From the NCBI RefSeq assembly GCF_007559425.1, contig NZ_VMHE01000020.1, positions 1 to 44,140 on the forward strand: a stretch of DNA of 44,140 bases. Reading direction: 5' to 3'. Of this stretch, positions 1 through 8,473 are shown in pieces (positions within the stretch are counted from its first letter, which is position 1; each line of letters starts with the position of its first letter). The notes below the pieces were generated by a model that had not been told where the DNA came from, made no database searches, and saw only the letters and a list, made by a program, of their open reading frames with translations. The stretch comes from Allobacillus salarius (GTDB lineage Bacteria > Bacillota > Bacilli > Bacillales > Alkalibacillaceae). The translations under genes were made by a program, and so were the position numbers.

Positions 1-173
1 GCTTCTCGACGACATTTCCTATGCAACCACTACACTTTTGTGTAACGAGAGTGCTTCTCGATGACATTTCCTATGCAGTTACAACACTTTTGCGTAACGA
101 GAGCGCTTCTCGATGACATTTCCTATGCATCCACTACACTTTTGCGTTACGAGAGCGCTTCTCGATGACATTT
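1..173. repeat. 52-bp tandem repeat array, type A (3.3 units)
   Basis: Three full 52-bp units start at 1, 53 and 105, and a fourth is cut off after about 17 bp at 173. Units differ at only a few positions. Each unit junction carries the near-palindrome CGAGAGCGCTTCTCG. The array may continue to the left of the window. Its core (gagagc-N-ctt-N-tcga) is shared with the arrays near 9435 and 41109, which have the same period. No reading frame is evident. Confidence 0.9.
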
Positions 174-348
174 ATTCTAACCAAAGATGTACTTTATCTA
201 TTTCAATCCTATTCTCACGAATTGAACTATAATCGCTTCCCAAATAACAAAATACTATTTCTATTCCCGAAATATTATTTATTCGGAATACTTTTTTTGC
301 TACAATAGAAATGTGTTTAGAAAATTTAGAAGTTTCGGAGGGAAGTTT
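174..348 (+). promoter_or_regulatory. pepF promoter region
   Basis: This AT-rich stretch lies between the repeat array and pepF. A good -10 hexamer, TACAAT, is at 301-306; the matching -35 is weak. An upstream ATG at 313 in the same frame falls at about the predicted transcript start and has no ribosome binding site. The GGAGGGAAG before 349 marks the real start. Confidence 0.5.
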
Positions 349-2133
349 ATGTCCTATTCACAGGTTTGGGATTTGGATGTCTTTTTTGAAGGGGGAAGTG
401 ATTCGCCTCAATTAAGAACTCATTTGGATGAAACGAAAATAAAGGTCGATCAATTCGCCGGTAAGTTACGAACGTTTGAAACACCTGCAACTCAGAGTGC
501 TGCTGGCTCAGTCGCTCAATTGCTTGAGGAAGGTTCATCGATTCAATTGCAAATTGGCCAGGCGAGTGGATTTATCAGTTGTTTGGAAGCACAAGATATG
601 AATGATACGAAAGCGAACACGCTTCGTAGTGAAGTCACTCAAATTGTCGCTACCTTCCGTTCAGCTTTTAATTCGTTGGAACAAAAACTAGCGAACACTG
701 AGCAAACCGTTTGGGATCAACTCATTCAGGACGAGCAGTTGTCTGATTTTCGGTTTGTTTTGGAAGAGTGGCGAGCAAAAGCGAAGGACCAACTTTCCGA
801 AGAGGAAGAGTCGCTCATCTCTGCTCTATCTGTTGACGGGTACCACGCTTGGGGCCAGATGTACAATACAATTGTTGGACAAATGACTATTCGCGTGACG
901 GTTGACGGGGAAGAAAAAGAGCTTTCTGTCGGACAGGCAAACAACCTGTTATCTCATGAGGATTCGTCTGTGCGAAAAGAGGTCTATGAAAAATTAGAAG
1001 AAGCATGGAAAAGTAAAGAAGCACTATTCGCACGTACGCTCAACCATTTAGCTGGTTTCCGGTTGAATGTCTATCAAAAACGTGGTTGGGAAAACGTATT
1101 GAAAGAGCCACTTGATTATAACCGGATGCAGCAGGAAACACTCGACGCGATGTGGGGTGCCATTACGAAACATAAAGCTACGTTCGTTAAATTTCTTGAA
1201 CGTAAAGCTCAATTAATGGGCAAAGAGCAGCTCGATTGGTATGATTTGAATGCTTCAACACAAGACAATAACCAAAAGCTTTCTTATGATGAAGGTGCTG
1301 ACTTTATTTTAAAGCATTTTCAAACCTTCAGCCCGAAAATGGCCGACTTTGCGAAGATGGCTTTTGAAGACCGGTGGATCGAAGCTGAGGACCGTTCAGG
1401 TAAACGACCAGGTGGATTTTGTACAGGTCTGCCACTTAGTAACCAATCGCGTATCTTTATGACTTATAGTGGTTCGATGTCGAATGTGGCGACACTCGCA
1501 CACGAACTTGGACACGCTTATCATAGTTACGTCCTCCGTGATGTCCATCCGTTAAATCGTCGTTACGCCATGAACGTCGCGGAAACTGCATCAACGTTTG
1601 CGGAAATGATTGTCGCGGATGCTTCTGTGAAAGAAGCTCAATCAGAAGAGAATAAAATTGCTTTATTGGAAGATAAAATTCAACGGAGTGTCGCTTTCTT
1701 CATGAATATCCATTCCCGCTTTCTATTTGAAACTCGTTTTTATGAAGAGCGAAAAAATGGCTTCGTTACGGCCGATCGTCTGAACGCTTTAACAGATGAA
1801 GCTCAACGTGAAGCTTATGTCGATACGATTGCAACGACGAGTCCAAGTTATTGGTCCAATAAGCTTCATTTCCATATTACCGGCGTGCCGTTTTATAACT
1901 TCCCTTACACGTTCGGTTATCTCTTCTCGCTTGCGATTTATGCGAAAGCATTGGAAGAAGGAACGGATTACGAAGACCAGTACATTGCATTGCTTCAAGA
2001 TACAGCACGGATGACGACAGAAGATTTGGCTAAAAAACATTTAGACGCAGACATTACGAAAGAATCTTTCTGGGAAAAAGGCATTGAATTATGTGAAAGA
2101 GATGTAGAAGAATATTTGCGAATGACTGAATAA
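349..2133 (+). CDS. pepF: Oligoendopeptidase F-type M3 metallopeptidase
   Basis: This 594-aa cytoplasmic zinc peptidase of family M3B is expected to cut short oligopeptides taken up by the cell or released by protein turnover. The zinc motif HELGH is at residues 385-389, and the third ligand candidate, E412 in AETAS, follows at the spacing usual for M3 enzymes. The N-terminal half is helical, as in PepF, and no signal peptide is seen. The ATG at 349 is chosen because GGAGGGAAG lies just upstream; an in-frame ATG at 313 adds 12 residues but has no such site. The gene stands alone and converges on an acetyltransferase across a shared terminator. The family is certain; which PepF paralogue it corresponds to is not. 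Confidence 0.93.
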   Translation: MSYSQVWDLDVFFEGGSDSPQLRTHLDETKIKVDQFAGKLRTFETPATQSAAGSVAQLLEEGSSIQLQIGQASGFISCLEAQDMNDTKANTLRSEVTQIVATFRSAFNSLEQKLANTEQTVWDQLIQDEQLSDFRFVLEEWRAKAKDQLSEEEESLISALSVDGYHAWGQMYNTIVGQMTIRVTVDGEEKELSVGQANNLLSHEDSSVRKEVYEKLEEAWKSKEALFARTLNHLAGFRLNVYQKRGWENVLKEPLDYNRMQQETLDAMWGAITKHKATFVKFLERKAQLMGKEQLDWYDLNASTQDNNQKLSYDEGADFILKHFQTFSPKMADFAKMAFEDRWIEAEDRSGKRPGGFCTGLPLSNQSRIFMTYSGSMSNVATLAHELGHAYHSYVLRDVHPLNRRYAMNVAETASTFAEMIVADASVKEAQSEENKIALLEDKIQRSVAFFMNIHSRFLFETRFYEERKNGFVTADRLNALTDEAQREAYVDTIATTSPSYWSNKLHFHITGVPFYNFPYTFGYLFSLAIYAKALEEGTDYEDQYIALLQDTARMTTEDLAKKHLDADITKESFWEKGIELCERDVEEYLRMTE

Positions 2134-2135
2134 AA

Positions 2136-2174
2136 AATAATCCTAGTTGGACCTATGATCCGACTAGGATTATT
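2136..2174. terminator. Bidirectional terminator pepF / GNAT
   Basis: A 12-bp perfect stem (AATAATCCTAGT paired with ACTAGGATTATT) with a 15-nt loop lies between convergent genes. A/T-rich flanks on both sides suit termination in both directions. Confidence 0.85.
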
Positions 2175-2671
2175 TATAAATTGATTTTCTTTTCATAATA
2201 TCTAAAAGGATATGGCTCTCCTTCTTGGTATTTTTCGATGACAAATTGATAGTTTGCTCGGTTAAATAACCTTAAAGCCGCTTCATTGATTGCATTTGTA
2301 TCGGCGCATATATAATGGATGCCCTTCTCTTTACCCAATTCCTCTGTAAAATGAAAAAAGGACTGAGCGATGCTTTTCCCTTGATAGTCCGGATCAACCG
2401 CCAGCCGCTTCATGCATAAATATGGTTCCTTATATGTCCAAGGAATCTCAGCATATTCTTCATGTCCTTCTGTACTGATGCAGACGGCACCTGCAATCGT
2501 TCCATCTATTTCATATACGTATAACTGCCTGTTATGTATGTCATCTTCATAAAATGACTCGGGATATGTGCCATTCCATTGTGGGTTTCCCTCATCATTC
2601 ATTTTTCTCTTTGAACGCTCAGCTACAGCTTTAATCCGTTCTAAATCTTCTGCCTTCGCTTGTCGAATCAT
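2174..2671 (-). CDS. GNAT family N-acetyltransferase
   Basis: This 165-aa protein has the GNAT fold order. There is an N-terminal helix region (IRQAKAEDLERIK). Central strands end in CMKRLAVDPDYQGKSIAQ, which holds motif A, the acetyl-CoA pyrophosphate loop; the usual Q/RxxGxG/A appears as QGKSIA. The C-terminal region carries ALRLFNRANYQ, typical of motif B. The substrate is unknown. The start at 2671 is supported by GGGGTGAGG five bases upstream; an in-frame ATG ten codons earlier lacks a site. It appears monocistronic. Confidence 0.88.
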   Translation of the reverse strand: MIRQAKAEDLERIKAVAERSKRKMNDEGNPQWNGTYPESFYEDDIHNRQLYVYEIDGTIAGAVCISTEGHEEYAEIPWTYKEPYLCMKRLAVDPDYQGKSIAQSFFHFTEELGKEKGIHYICADTNAINEAALRLFNRANYQFVIEKYQEGEPYPFRYYEKKINL

Positions 2672-2753
2672 ATCTACCTCACCCCTCATTTCTTTATCCA
2701 TTTAAAGGGTTAACTGTCCATACGTCAAGAGTTTTATTAAAAAAATCCTTAAG

Positions 2754-2790
2754 AAAAACAGTCCACGCTAACTTGGGATGAACTGTTTTA
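2754..2790 (-). terminator. Terminator downstream of the DUF368 gene
   Basis: On the minus strand a stem AAAACAGT...ACTGTTTT ends in a T run. It lies 23 bp after the DUF368 stop codon. Confidence 0.7.
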
Positions 2791-2812
2791 AATTTAAATG
2801 TAGGATTATTTT

Positions 2813-3637
2813 TTACTCCTCTGTCAATTCCAATTTCCCTAAACCATAGGCTGCAATCAACCCACCAATTAAGCAAATCACACTGACGATGTTTCGCATC
2901 GTATCCGATTCAAATCCGGGGTAAATCACGACCAATGCACCAATGACCAAGCCTATGATCAACGCATACATATGGAAATAGAATCGATTAAACAACGCAC
3001 GAATGATTCTACTCATGATCAATAAGCCAAGCACAATCCCTAAACCTAATGGGATTAACGCTTCAATCACGAGATTTTCGATCGAATGAGTAAAGGTGGT
3101 GTACATACCAATGAGCAACAATAAGAACGAGCCACTAATTCCAGGGAGAATCATTGCTGAACTCGCTAACCATCCGGATAGAAATAACATGAGATAATCC
3201 ATGCCTTCAAACTCTGTCATCGGGGTAATTGAGTCATCGCCACGGAAAACGGCCATCGAACCTACAAAAATCGCTGCTAGTAATAGGGTCAAATAATGTG
3301 AGCCTTGAAACTGACGATTCCCATCTGCCTGACGCCATAAAAATGGAATTACACCCGCAATCAATCCTAGAAAAGCAAATTGCAACTGATGCGGATAGTT
3401 ATTAAATAACCAGTTAATAATTCCACTGAAAAAATAGACAGCAACTAACACACCAACGCCTAAAGGTGCTAAGAATGCCAAATGTTTTTTCCATTCACGC
3501 GTGAATATGCCATTAATGCCTTCAATCAGGCGTTGATAAATCCCTAAAACAACAGCAATCGTGCCTCCGCTCACACCTGGAACGATATCACTCGCTCCCA
3601 TAAGCGCACCACGATATAGATTTTTCCATTCAATCAT
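2813..3637 (-). CDS. DUF368 membrane protein, PopT-type undecaprenyl-phosphate translocase candidate
   Basis: This 274-aa polytopic membrane protein carries both DUF368 signatures: DIVPGVSGGT near the N-terminus and ILPGISGSFLLLLIGMY in the middle, the two halves of a pseudo-symmetric repeat. Family members called PopT are reported to return undecaprenyl phosphate across the membrane for wall polymer synthesis. That role here is inferred from the family. The start at 3637 is chosen for the GGGGAT site upstream; an in-frame ATG nine codons earlier has none. It lies downstream of btuD, but a TATAAT on the minus strand (3676-3681) suggests its own promoter. Confidence 0.88.
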   Translation of the reverse strand: MIEWKNLYRGALMGASDIVPGVSGGTIAVVLGIYQRLIEGINGIFTREWKKHLAFLAPLGVGVLVAVYFFSGIINWLFNNYPHQLQFAFLGLIAGVIPFLWRQADGNRQFQGSHYLTLLLAAIFVGSMAVFRGDDSITPMTEFEGMDYLMLFLSGWLASSAMILPGISGSFLLLLIGMYTTFTHSIENLVIEALIPLGLGIVLGLLIMSRIIRALFNRFYFHMYALIIGLVIGALVVIYPGFESDTMRNIVSVICLIGGLIAAYGLGKLELTEE

Positions 3638-3711
3638 ATGTAAATCCCCATTTCTCTTCTTCATACACTTTCAATATTATACTAGATAAGACTAGCATAT
3701 GCCCATGTTTT

Positions 3712-4485
3712 TTAAAAATGTCCTAAGAGAATTTGGGGTACATTTGATTTTGGATGACGAATAATTTCAGGGGTTGTATGATAAACATTTTCCAATAAAT
3801 CGGAGTCAATGATTTCTTCATTACTCCCTGAGCGAACGACTTTACCTTCACTCATTAAAATCAGCTCTTCACAAAATTGAGAAGCTAAGTTTAAGTCATG
3901 CATGACCATGATTACCGTTAAATTATCTTTTTGCTGCCATTCTTTAACTAACTTTAGTATGTTCAATTGATGACCAATATCCAAGAATGTCGTTGGTTCA
4001 TCCAATAACAGTAATTCCGGTTGCTGCACCATCGCCTTGGCAATTGCAACGCGCTGTCTTTCTCCTCCACTCAGCGTATCGAGAAATTGATCTTTTAAAT
4101 CGGTCAGTGAAGTGAACGCCAATACATCCTCGACTAATTGATAATCTTTTTTGCTCTCTCTTTGGAAAAAACCCAAATGCGGATATCTTCCGAGCAAGAC
4201 AGCATCAAACACTTTAATAGGGTAGGCTGCTAACCCTTCTTGTGTCAAAACAGCAATTCGTTGCGCTAATTTTTTCACATTCCATTGTTGAACATCTTTA
4301 TTATGAAAAGTAATGCTCCCACTCGTTGGCTTTTCATAAGCAGAAATCAGTTTCATCAAGGTCGACTTGCCTGCACCATTTGGACCGATTAGTCCAATCG
4401 AACTGCCTTTTGGCACATTAAAAGACACGTTATCCAGCAAACTTTTTCCTTCTATTTTCTTAGTCACTTGATGGATGGATAACAT
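3712..4485 (-). CDS. btuD: Vitamin B12 ABC transporter ATPase (BtuD type)
   Basis: This is the cytoplasmic ATPase of a FecCD-type importer. It has Walker A GPNGAGKST, signature LSGGERQRVAIAKA, Walker B LLLLDEPTTFLD and switch histidine VMHDLNLA. The substrate is assigned from context: btuF and btuC lie upstream on the same strand and the set is headed by a cobalamin riboswitch. Five in-frame codons at the start give several ATGs. The one at 4485 sits 11 nt after AAGGA, while those at 4497 and 4494 overlap the site, so 4485 (257 aa) is preferred. The gap to btuC is unusually long for an operon (about 260 bp) and is filled by a 21-bp periodic array. Confidence 0.88.
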   Translation of the reverse strand: MLSIHQVTKKIEGKSLLDNVSFNVPKGSSIGLIGPNGAGKSTLMKLISAYEKPTSGSITFHNKDVQQWNVKKLAQRIAVLTQEGLAAYPIKVFDAVLLGRYPHLGFFQRESKKDYQLVEDVLAFTSLTDLKDQFLDTLSGGERQRVAIAKAMVQQPELLLLDEPTTFLDIGHQLNILKLVKEWQQKDNLTVIMVMHDLNLASQFCEELILMSEGKVVRSGSNEEIIDSDLLENVYHTTPEIIRHPKSNVPQILLGHF

Positions 4486-4561
4486 GATGTTCATCATCCT
4501 TTTTTGTTAAGTTAAGATCCGTTAAAGACTGTTGCTTAATTTAAAAATCAGCCGTCAGGTG

Positions 4562-4729
4562 CTAAATGTTCAAAGGAAGCGTCTGAACGTTCAAATGATG
4601 ATGCTAACCGTTCAAAAAGGCGTTCTAATCGTTCAATCGAGGCCTCTGAACGTGCAAAGCACAACGCTGAACGTCCAAAGAAGCATTCTAACCGTTCATA
4701 GATTCACGCTAACCGCTCAAACAGACATT
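4562..4729. repeat. 21-bp periodic array, 8 units, between btuC and btuD
   Basis: Eight uninterrupted 21-bp units start at 4562, 4583, 4604, 4625, 4646, 4667, 4688 and 4709. The consensus is CTRAMCGTTCAAA followed by eight variable bases; TGAACGTTCA in unit 2 is a perfect palindrome. The core is kept and the rest varies. It lies inside the presumed btuFCD transcript. An 81-codon plus-strand reading frame crosses it only because 21 is a multiple of three. Confidence 0.92.
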
Positions 4730-4744
4730 TTTCCAGCTAGATCT

Positions 4745-5803
4745 CTAGAAAAAACCACGACGCGCTCTTCGCAATAAGTAAGCGAAAAATGGTGCACCTA
4801 AGAACGCTGTAATGATGCCCAATGGTAGCTCTCTCGGTGCCATGATCGTCCGAGCAAAGGCGTCAGCTCCGACGAGAAAAATGGCTCCACCAATCACACT
4901 CAATGGAATGATCATGCGGTAGTCTGCCCCGAAAATCAAACGGATAATATGCGGAATGACTAAACCGACAAACCCAATCGCTCCTGATACAGATACGGCA
5001 GCCCCAGTAATTAATGAAGCTAAAACTAACATAATAATTCGTGACCGCTGTACAGAAACACCGCTATGATGCGCCACTTCTTCTCCCAAGCCAAACATAT
5101 TTAAATCTCTCGAGAAAAAATAAGCAATGATGACAGCAATTGAAATGACTGGGAAGACGATTTGATTATAGCTCCAGTCCGTTAACGATAAACTTCCCAT
5201 CATCCAAAAAACAATTGTCTGCAACTGCTCATTCGATAACGCCATGATTAAAGATAAACAAGCGCCTAAAAAAGCTTGAATAACAACACCAGATAAAATC
5301 AACGTCTCTACCCGCATTTTCCGTTCCACAGTTGCTAAGTAATAGACAATCATTAGAGATGCAAGTCCGGCTAAAAATGCAACGAATGGTAAGGTGAACT
5401 TCCCTAACCAAGCGATTTGCCAACCGAAAACCATCACCAATGCAGCTCCAAATGAAGCACCGGACGAGACACCTAAAATAAACGGGTCGGCAAGGGGATT
5501 GCGCAATACACCTTGATAGATTGCTCCAGCCAGTGATAATGCCGCTCCCACCAGCGCCCCTAAAATGACTCTTGGAAGCCGGATATCCCAAATAATTGTT
5601 TCTGTCGATTCCTTCCAATCAACTGTTATCCAGTTTTGAAGGAATGGTATTTTCGATAGAACGACTTTCCAAACAACGATAAAATCAATACTTGCTGCGC
5701 CCAACGTAATGGATAGGCTCATTACGATCAGTAAAAGGATCGATAATAGAATTGACCAAAAAGCAACCTTCCCAAACGAATGGGTCAATGTTGGACGTTT
5801 CAT
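4745..5803 (-). CDS. btuC: Vitamin B12 ABC transporter permease (BtuC/FecCD type)
   Basis: This 352-aa membrane permease has about ten hydrophobic segments. The FecCD signature GAIYQGVLRNPLADPFILG is followed by SSGASFGAALV, and the cytoplasmic coupling region GAIGFVGLVIPHIIRLIFG contacts the ATPase. It forms the channel through which the BtuF-delivered corrinoid passes. The ATG at 5803 follows GGAGTAACC; the ribosome binding site lies in the last codons and stop of btuF, three bases away, so the two are probably translationally coupled. The substrate is inferred from the riboswitch and the btuF homology, since the permease family also carries iron chelates. Confidence 0.9.
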   Translation of the reverse strand: MKRPTLTHSFGKVAFWSILLSILLLIVMSLSITLGAASIDFIVVWKVVLSKIPFLQNWITVDWKESTETIIWDIRLPRVILGALVGAALSLAGAIYQGVLRNPLADPFILGVSSGASFGAALVMVFGWQIAWLGKFTLPFVAFLAGLASLMIVYYLATVERKMRVETLILSGVVIQAFLGACLSLIMALSNEQLQTIVFWMMGSLSLTDWSYNQIVFPVISIAVIIAYFFSRDLNMFGLGEEVAHHSGVSVQRSRIIMLVLASLITGAAVSVSGAIGFVGLVIPHIIRLIFGADYRMIIPLSVIGGAIFLVGADAFARTIMAPRELPLGIITAFLGAPFFAYLLRRARRGFF

Positions 5804-5806
5804 TGG

Positions 5807-6787
5807 TTACTCCATTAAATCGGGATAAAGAATGTTTACTAATTGTTCAAGCCCTTCGACCAATCGTGGACCAGGACGTGATAGAAGATCATTATCGATA
5901 TTATGAACTGCTTCATTTTGAATCGCTGTTACGTCTTTCCAGCTATCACGCGCCAATACTTGCTCTTCGACATCTTCCATATAGTAGCCGTACGTCGTGA
6001 TAATGACATCCGGATTCGATTCAATAACCACTTCTTCACTTACTTGTGGCCAGCCTTCTTCCCCAGCCATAATATTTTTACCACCTGCAATTTGTAGCAG
6101 CTCATTCATGAATGTACCTTCTGCAGCTGTGAATAATTCTTGATCAATTTCAAACCAGACGGATTTCTTTTCATCTTCAGATAGCTCCGCCGTCTTCTCT
6201 TCAATTTCTTCTATTTTATTTTGCATATTTTCAACAATCTCAGTTGCTTTCTCTTCTGTTCCAACAGCTTGACCAGCTAAACGTAAGTCTTCATAAGTTT
6301 CTTCTAACGTCTGTGCACCAAGCACGACAACTTTCAAACCTTTATCCCGTAATGCTTGAATGTCCTCTCCGTTATTTAAGTCTGCCACAACTAAATCTGG
6401 TTCTAGTTCGACAATTTTCTCAATATTTAAGTTCATATCACCGACTTTTTCAATATCGGTTACCTCTTCTGGGTAGTTGGACCATTCATCGACTCCAACG
6501 ACTTTATCGCCACCACCAACTGCGTAAACAATTTCCGTTGCACTTGGAATGACTGTTACTACTCGCTCTGGCTCTTCTTCAATGGTCACTTCTTCGCCTG
6601 ATTTATCGGTTAAAGTTACAGATTCGGAATCTCCATCTTCTTCCGCTGTTTCCTCACTTGTTTCATTTTCTTCTACTCCTGAATCTTCTTCACTTGACGT
6701 GTCGTCTCCACCTTGGCATGCCGCTAATGCAATCACAAATGCCATGACTAGCAAGATTAAAAGCTTTTTCCAACTTCCCATCTTCAT
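5807..6787 (-). CDS. btuF: Vitamin B12-binding lipoprotein (BtuF type)
   Basis: This 326-aa substrate-binding protein has a type II signal peptide with lipobox LAAC (lipidated C24). An acidic Ser/Glu/Asp-rich linker runs to about residue 58. The periplasmic-binding domain of the helical-backbone metal-receptor family begins near EEEPERVVTVIPSATEIVYA; IPSATEI is typical of cobalamin-type binders. The C-terminus (LSRPGPRLVEGLEQLVNILYP) is also typical. The start at 6787 has GAAAGGAAG six bases upstream. It is the first gene of the importer operon and the direct target of the riboswitch. Cobalamin or a related corrinoid is the likely ligand. Confidence 0.92.
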   Translation of the reverse strand: MKMGSWKKLLILLVMAFVIALAACQGGDDTSSEEDSGVEENETSEETAEEDGDSESVTLTDKSGEEVTIEEEPERVVTVIPSATEIVYAVGGGDKVVGVDEWSNYPEEVTDIEKVGDMNLNIEKIVELEPDLVVADLNNGEDIQALRDKGLKVVVLGAQTLEETYEDLRLAGQAVGTEEKATEIVENMQNKIEEIEEKTAELSEDEKKSVWFEIDQELFTAAEGTFMNELLQIAGGKNIMAGEEGWPQVSEEVVIESNPDVIITTYGYYMEDVEEQVLARDSWKDVTAIQNEAVHNIDNDLLSRPGPRLVEGLEQLVNILYPDLME

Positions 6788-6828
6788 GTTATACTTCCTT
6801 TCTCATATGTAATGGTATACTTTCGCAC

Positions 6829-6866
6829 AAAAAAGCTCTGAATCCTTTGTCATTAGGAGCCAGAGC
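6829..6866 (-). terminator. Riboswitch-controlled terminator before btuF
   Basis: On the minus strand GCTCTGgctccta pairs with aggattCAGAGC, followed by six Ts. It lies between the cobalamin aptamer and the btuF ribosome binding site, where ligand-dependent termination would block the operon. Confidence 0.85.
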
Positions 6867-6899
6867 ATACATAACAGTAACGATGCGCAGGCTATCCTT

Positions 6900-7082
6900 T
6901 GACCCGAAGGATTGAAGCCAAACAAATAGGCAGGTCTCCTGGCTTAGAGTCATTGCATTCCATCCCTTCCCATTTTTGAAAACAGTGGCTCGATGGTTTG
7001 CTTCTCATTACAGTGGCGGGACCGCGTCGGATTTACACCGATCTTCCCTATTATGTGAGCTGTAATACTCACACCTACTCGT
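6900..7082 (-). promoter_or_regulatory. Cobalamin (B12) riboswitch
   Basis: Read on the minus strand, the element holds the conserved blocks of the cobalamin aptamer in order: TAATAGGGAA, GGTGTAAATCCGACGCGG, TCCCGCCACTGT, and the B12 box GCCAGGAGACCTGCC (6929-6943). It heads btuF-btuC-btuD. With the terminator downstream it should switch the importer off when corrinoid is abundant. Exact ends are approximate. Confidence 0.96.
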
Positions 7083-7086
7083 TTCG

Positions 7087-7092
7087 ATTATA
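7087..7092 (-). promoter_or_regulatory. Candidate -10 box of the btu transcript
   Basis: A TATAAT hexamer on the minus strand would start transcription at about 7080, just where the riboswitch begins. The -35 element is not clear. Confidence 0.55.
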
Positions 7093-7213
7093 CGATTGTA
7101 TAATCATCATAAGTCGAGCGATTATTTTCGTCAAGATATTCTCTAACCTTTTATCAATATTCAAAAAAGTATGGTAATATATAGTTAATTGGGAAAAAGC
7201 AAGGTGAAGAAAT

Positions 7214-8473
7214 ATGGATATTGGTGCCATCATACAATACTATCGTACAAAAAAAGGTTACACCCAAAAGCAGATGGCGGATGGAATTTGTTCAGTTTCT
7301 TATCTTAGCAAGATTGAAAATGAAATGATTAAACCAAAAGAAGATGTCGCTAGATTGTTATTTGACCGATTGGATATCAGCTACGATGACATCACTCATA
7401 GTAATAACAAACAAATTGTCCGAAAAGTTTTCAAACTCTATAAACGGATAAAAGAAAAAGATTACGAGGCTGCGAGAGAATCGATTGAAGAATTAAACCG
7501 CATTCTCACACCATTTCATGCACCGAAAGCATTGAGCATCTTTCAATTGGTCCATTTTTATTTCATCATTCAAACAAGGGAAAATGACAAAGTTGAACAA
7601 ATGTACCGAGAAGTCATTCGTTTAGAGGATCGGTTTAAAGACGAAAATTTATATCTTTTCCACAAAGTTATTGGACTTTATTTCAATTACAAAGCACAAC
7701 CAAACAAAGCACTCAGTCACTTTGAAACAGCTAAAACCATGTCAGTACAGTTATCGATCAACGATACAGAAATCTATTATTTATTAGCTCTATCCCTAAC
7801 TAGAATCCGTAAACCTGCCCAATCAAATTATTATTGCCAGATTGCTAAGGATCAATTTGAGGCGGACTTCTTATATACCAATGTAACGGATTGTTATATT
7901 TTATTTGGTGTTAATTATATGTTATTAGAGGCTTATGAGGTTTCTGAAAAATACTTTTTACAAGTTTTGAATTCGAAGCCTATGGGAGATTCACCCGACA
8001 TCCAGCGACGTGTGAAACATAACTTAGCAATCCTTTATTTTTATATGGAAGAATATGACCGCTCCATTTCTTATATGGAAGAGTTAAATGAATATGATTA
8101 TAACTTGTATGACAAGATTCAATCGTATTATATGCAAGCGAAAATCCATTATTTAAACAACAAAAACGAACAAGCGATTGAGTTTCTTGAAATTGGCGAG
8201 AAAGCTCTTAGAGAAGTGAAATACTTAAAATATCAGTACCAATTTTATGTTTTAAGACACCAAATCTACGAAAAAACAACAGACCCTGATTTTTTGAAAA
8301 AAGCTAAAAATGTGTTATTGCCTTATTTTAAAAACTCAGGCGAGAAAAAGACAGTGAAAGAACTCTCTTTAATGCTAGGAAATCAATCCTATGATACTGG
8401 CGATTATAAGCAAGCAGCTAATTTTTATAAATTTTTGATTGATCAATTTAACCAAGTAAAGGATGAGGTGTAA
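7214..8473 (+). CDS. HTH/TPR transcriptional regulator, RRNPP-like
   Basis: This 419-aa cytoplasmic regulator starts with an Xre-type helix-turn-helix (residues about 5-60; IIQYYRTKKGYTQKQMADG and SVSYLSKIENE). The rest is helical tetratricopeptide-like repeats to the C-terminus. Size and architecture match the RRNPP family (PlcR, NprR), whose TPR domain binds a short secreted peptide. AAGGTGAAG precedes the ATG. The stop overlaps the ATG of the next gene (TAATG), so the pair is translationally coupled. No short pheromone-precursor frame is evident directly downstream, where such genes usually sit. Peptide sensing is therefore unproven; it could be an orphan regulator. Confidence 0.85.
   Translation: MDIGAIIQYYRTKKGYTQKQMADGICSVSYLSKIENEMIKPKEDVARLLFDRLDISYDDITHSNNKQIVRKVFKLYKRIKEKDYEAARESIEELNRILTPFHAPKALSIFQLVHFYFIIQTRENDKVEQMYREVIRLEDRFKDENLYLFHKVIGLYFNYKAQPNKALSHFETAKTMSVQLSINDTEIYYLLALSLTRIRKPAQSNYYCQIAKDQFEADFLYTNVTDCYILFGVNYMLLEAYEVSEKYFLQVLNSKPMGDSPDIQRRVKHNLAILYFYMEEYDRSISYMEELNEYDYNLYDKIQSYYMQAKIHYLNNKNEQAIEFLEIGEKALREVKYLKYQYQFYVLRHQIYEKTTDPDFLKKAKNVLLPYFKNSGEKKTVKELSLMLGNQSYDTGDYKQAANFYKFLIDQFNQVKDEV

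Noticed and set aside
1..173. Possible CRISPR array
   Set aside because: Whole units repeat with scattered substitutions. There is no constant repeat alternating with unique spacers and no cas genes. The same holds for the arrays at 9435 and 41109.
2694..2876. Minus-strand 60-codon frame
   Set aside because: It overlaps the end of the DUF368 gene and its terminator, and the composition is not protein-like.
4532..4777. Plus-strand 81-codon frame with repeated LNVQ
   Set aside because: It is produced by the 21-bp array, whose period is a multiple of three. It has no ribosome binding site and runs into btuC on the other strand.
5229..5618. Minus-strand 129-codon frame
   Set aside because: It is an alternative frame inside btuC without a ribosome binding site.
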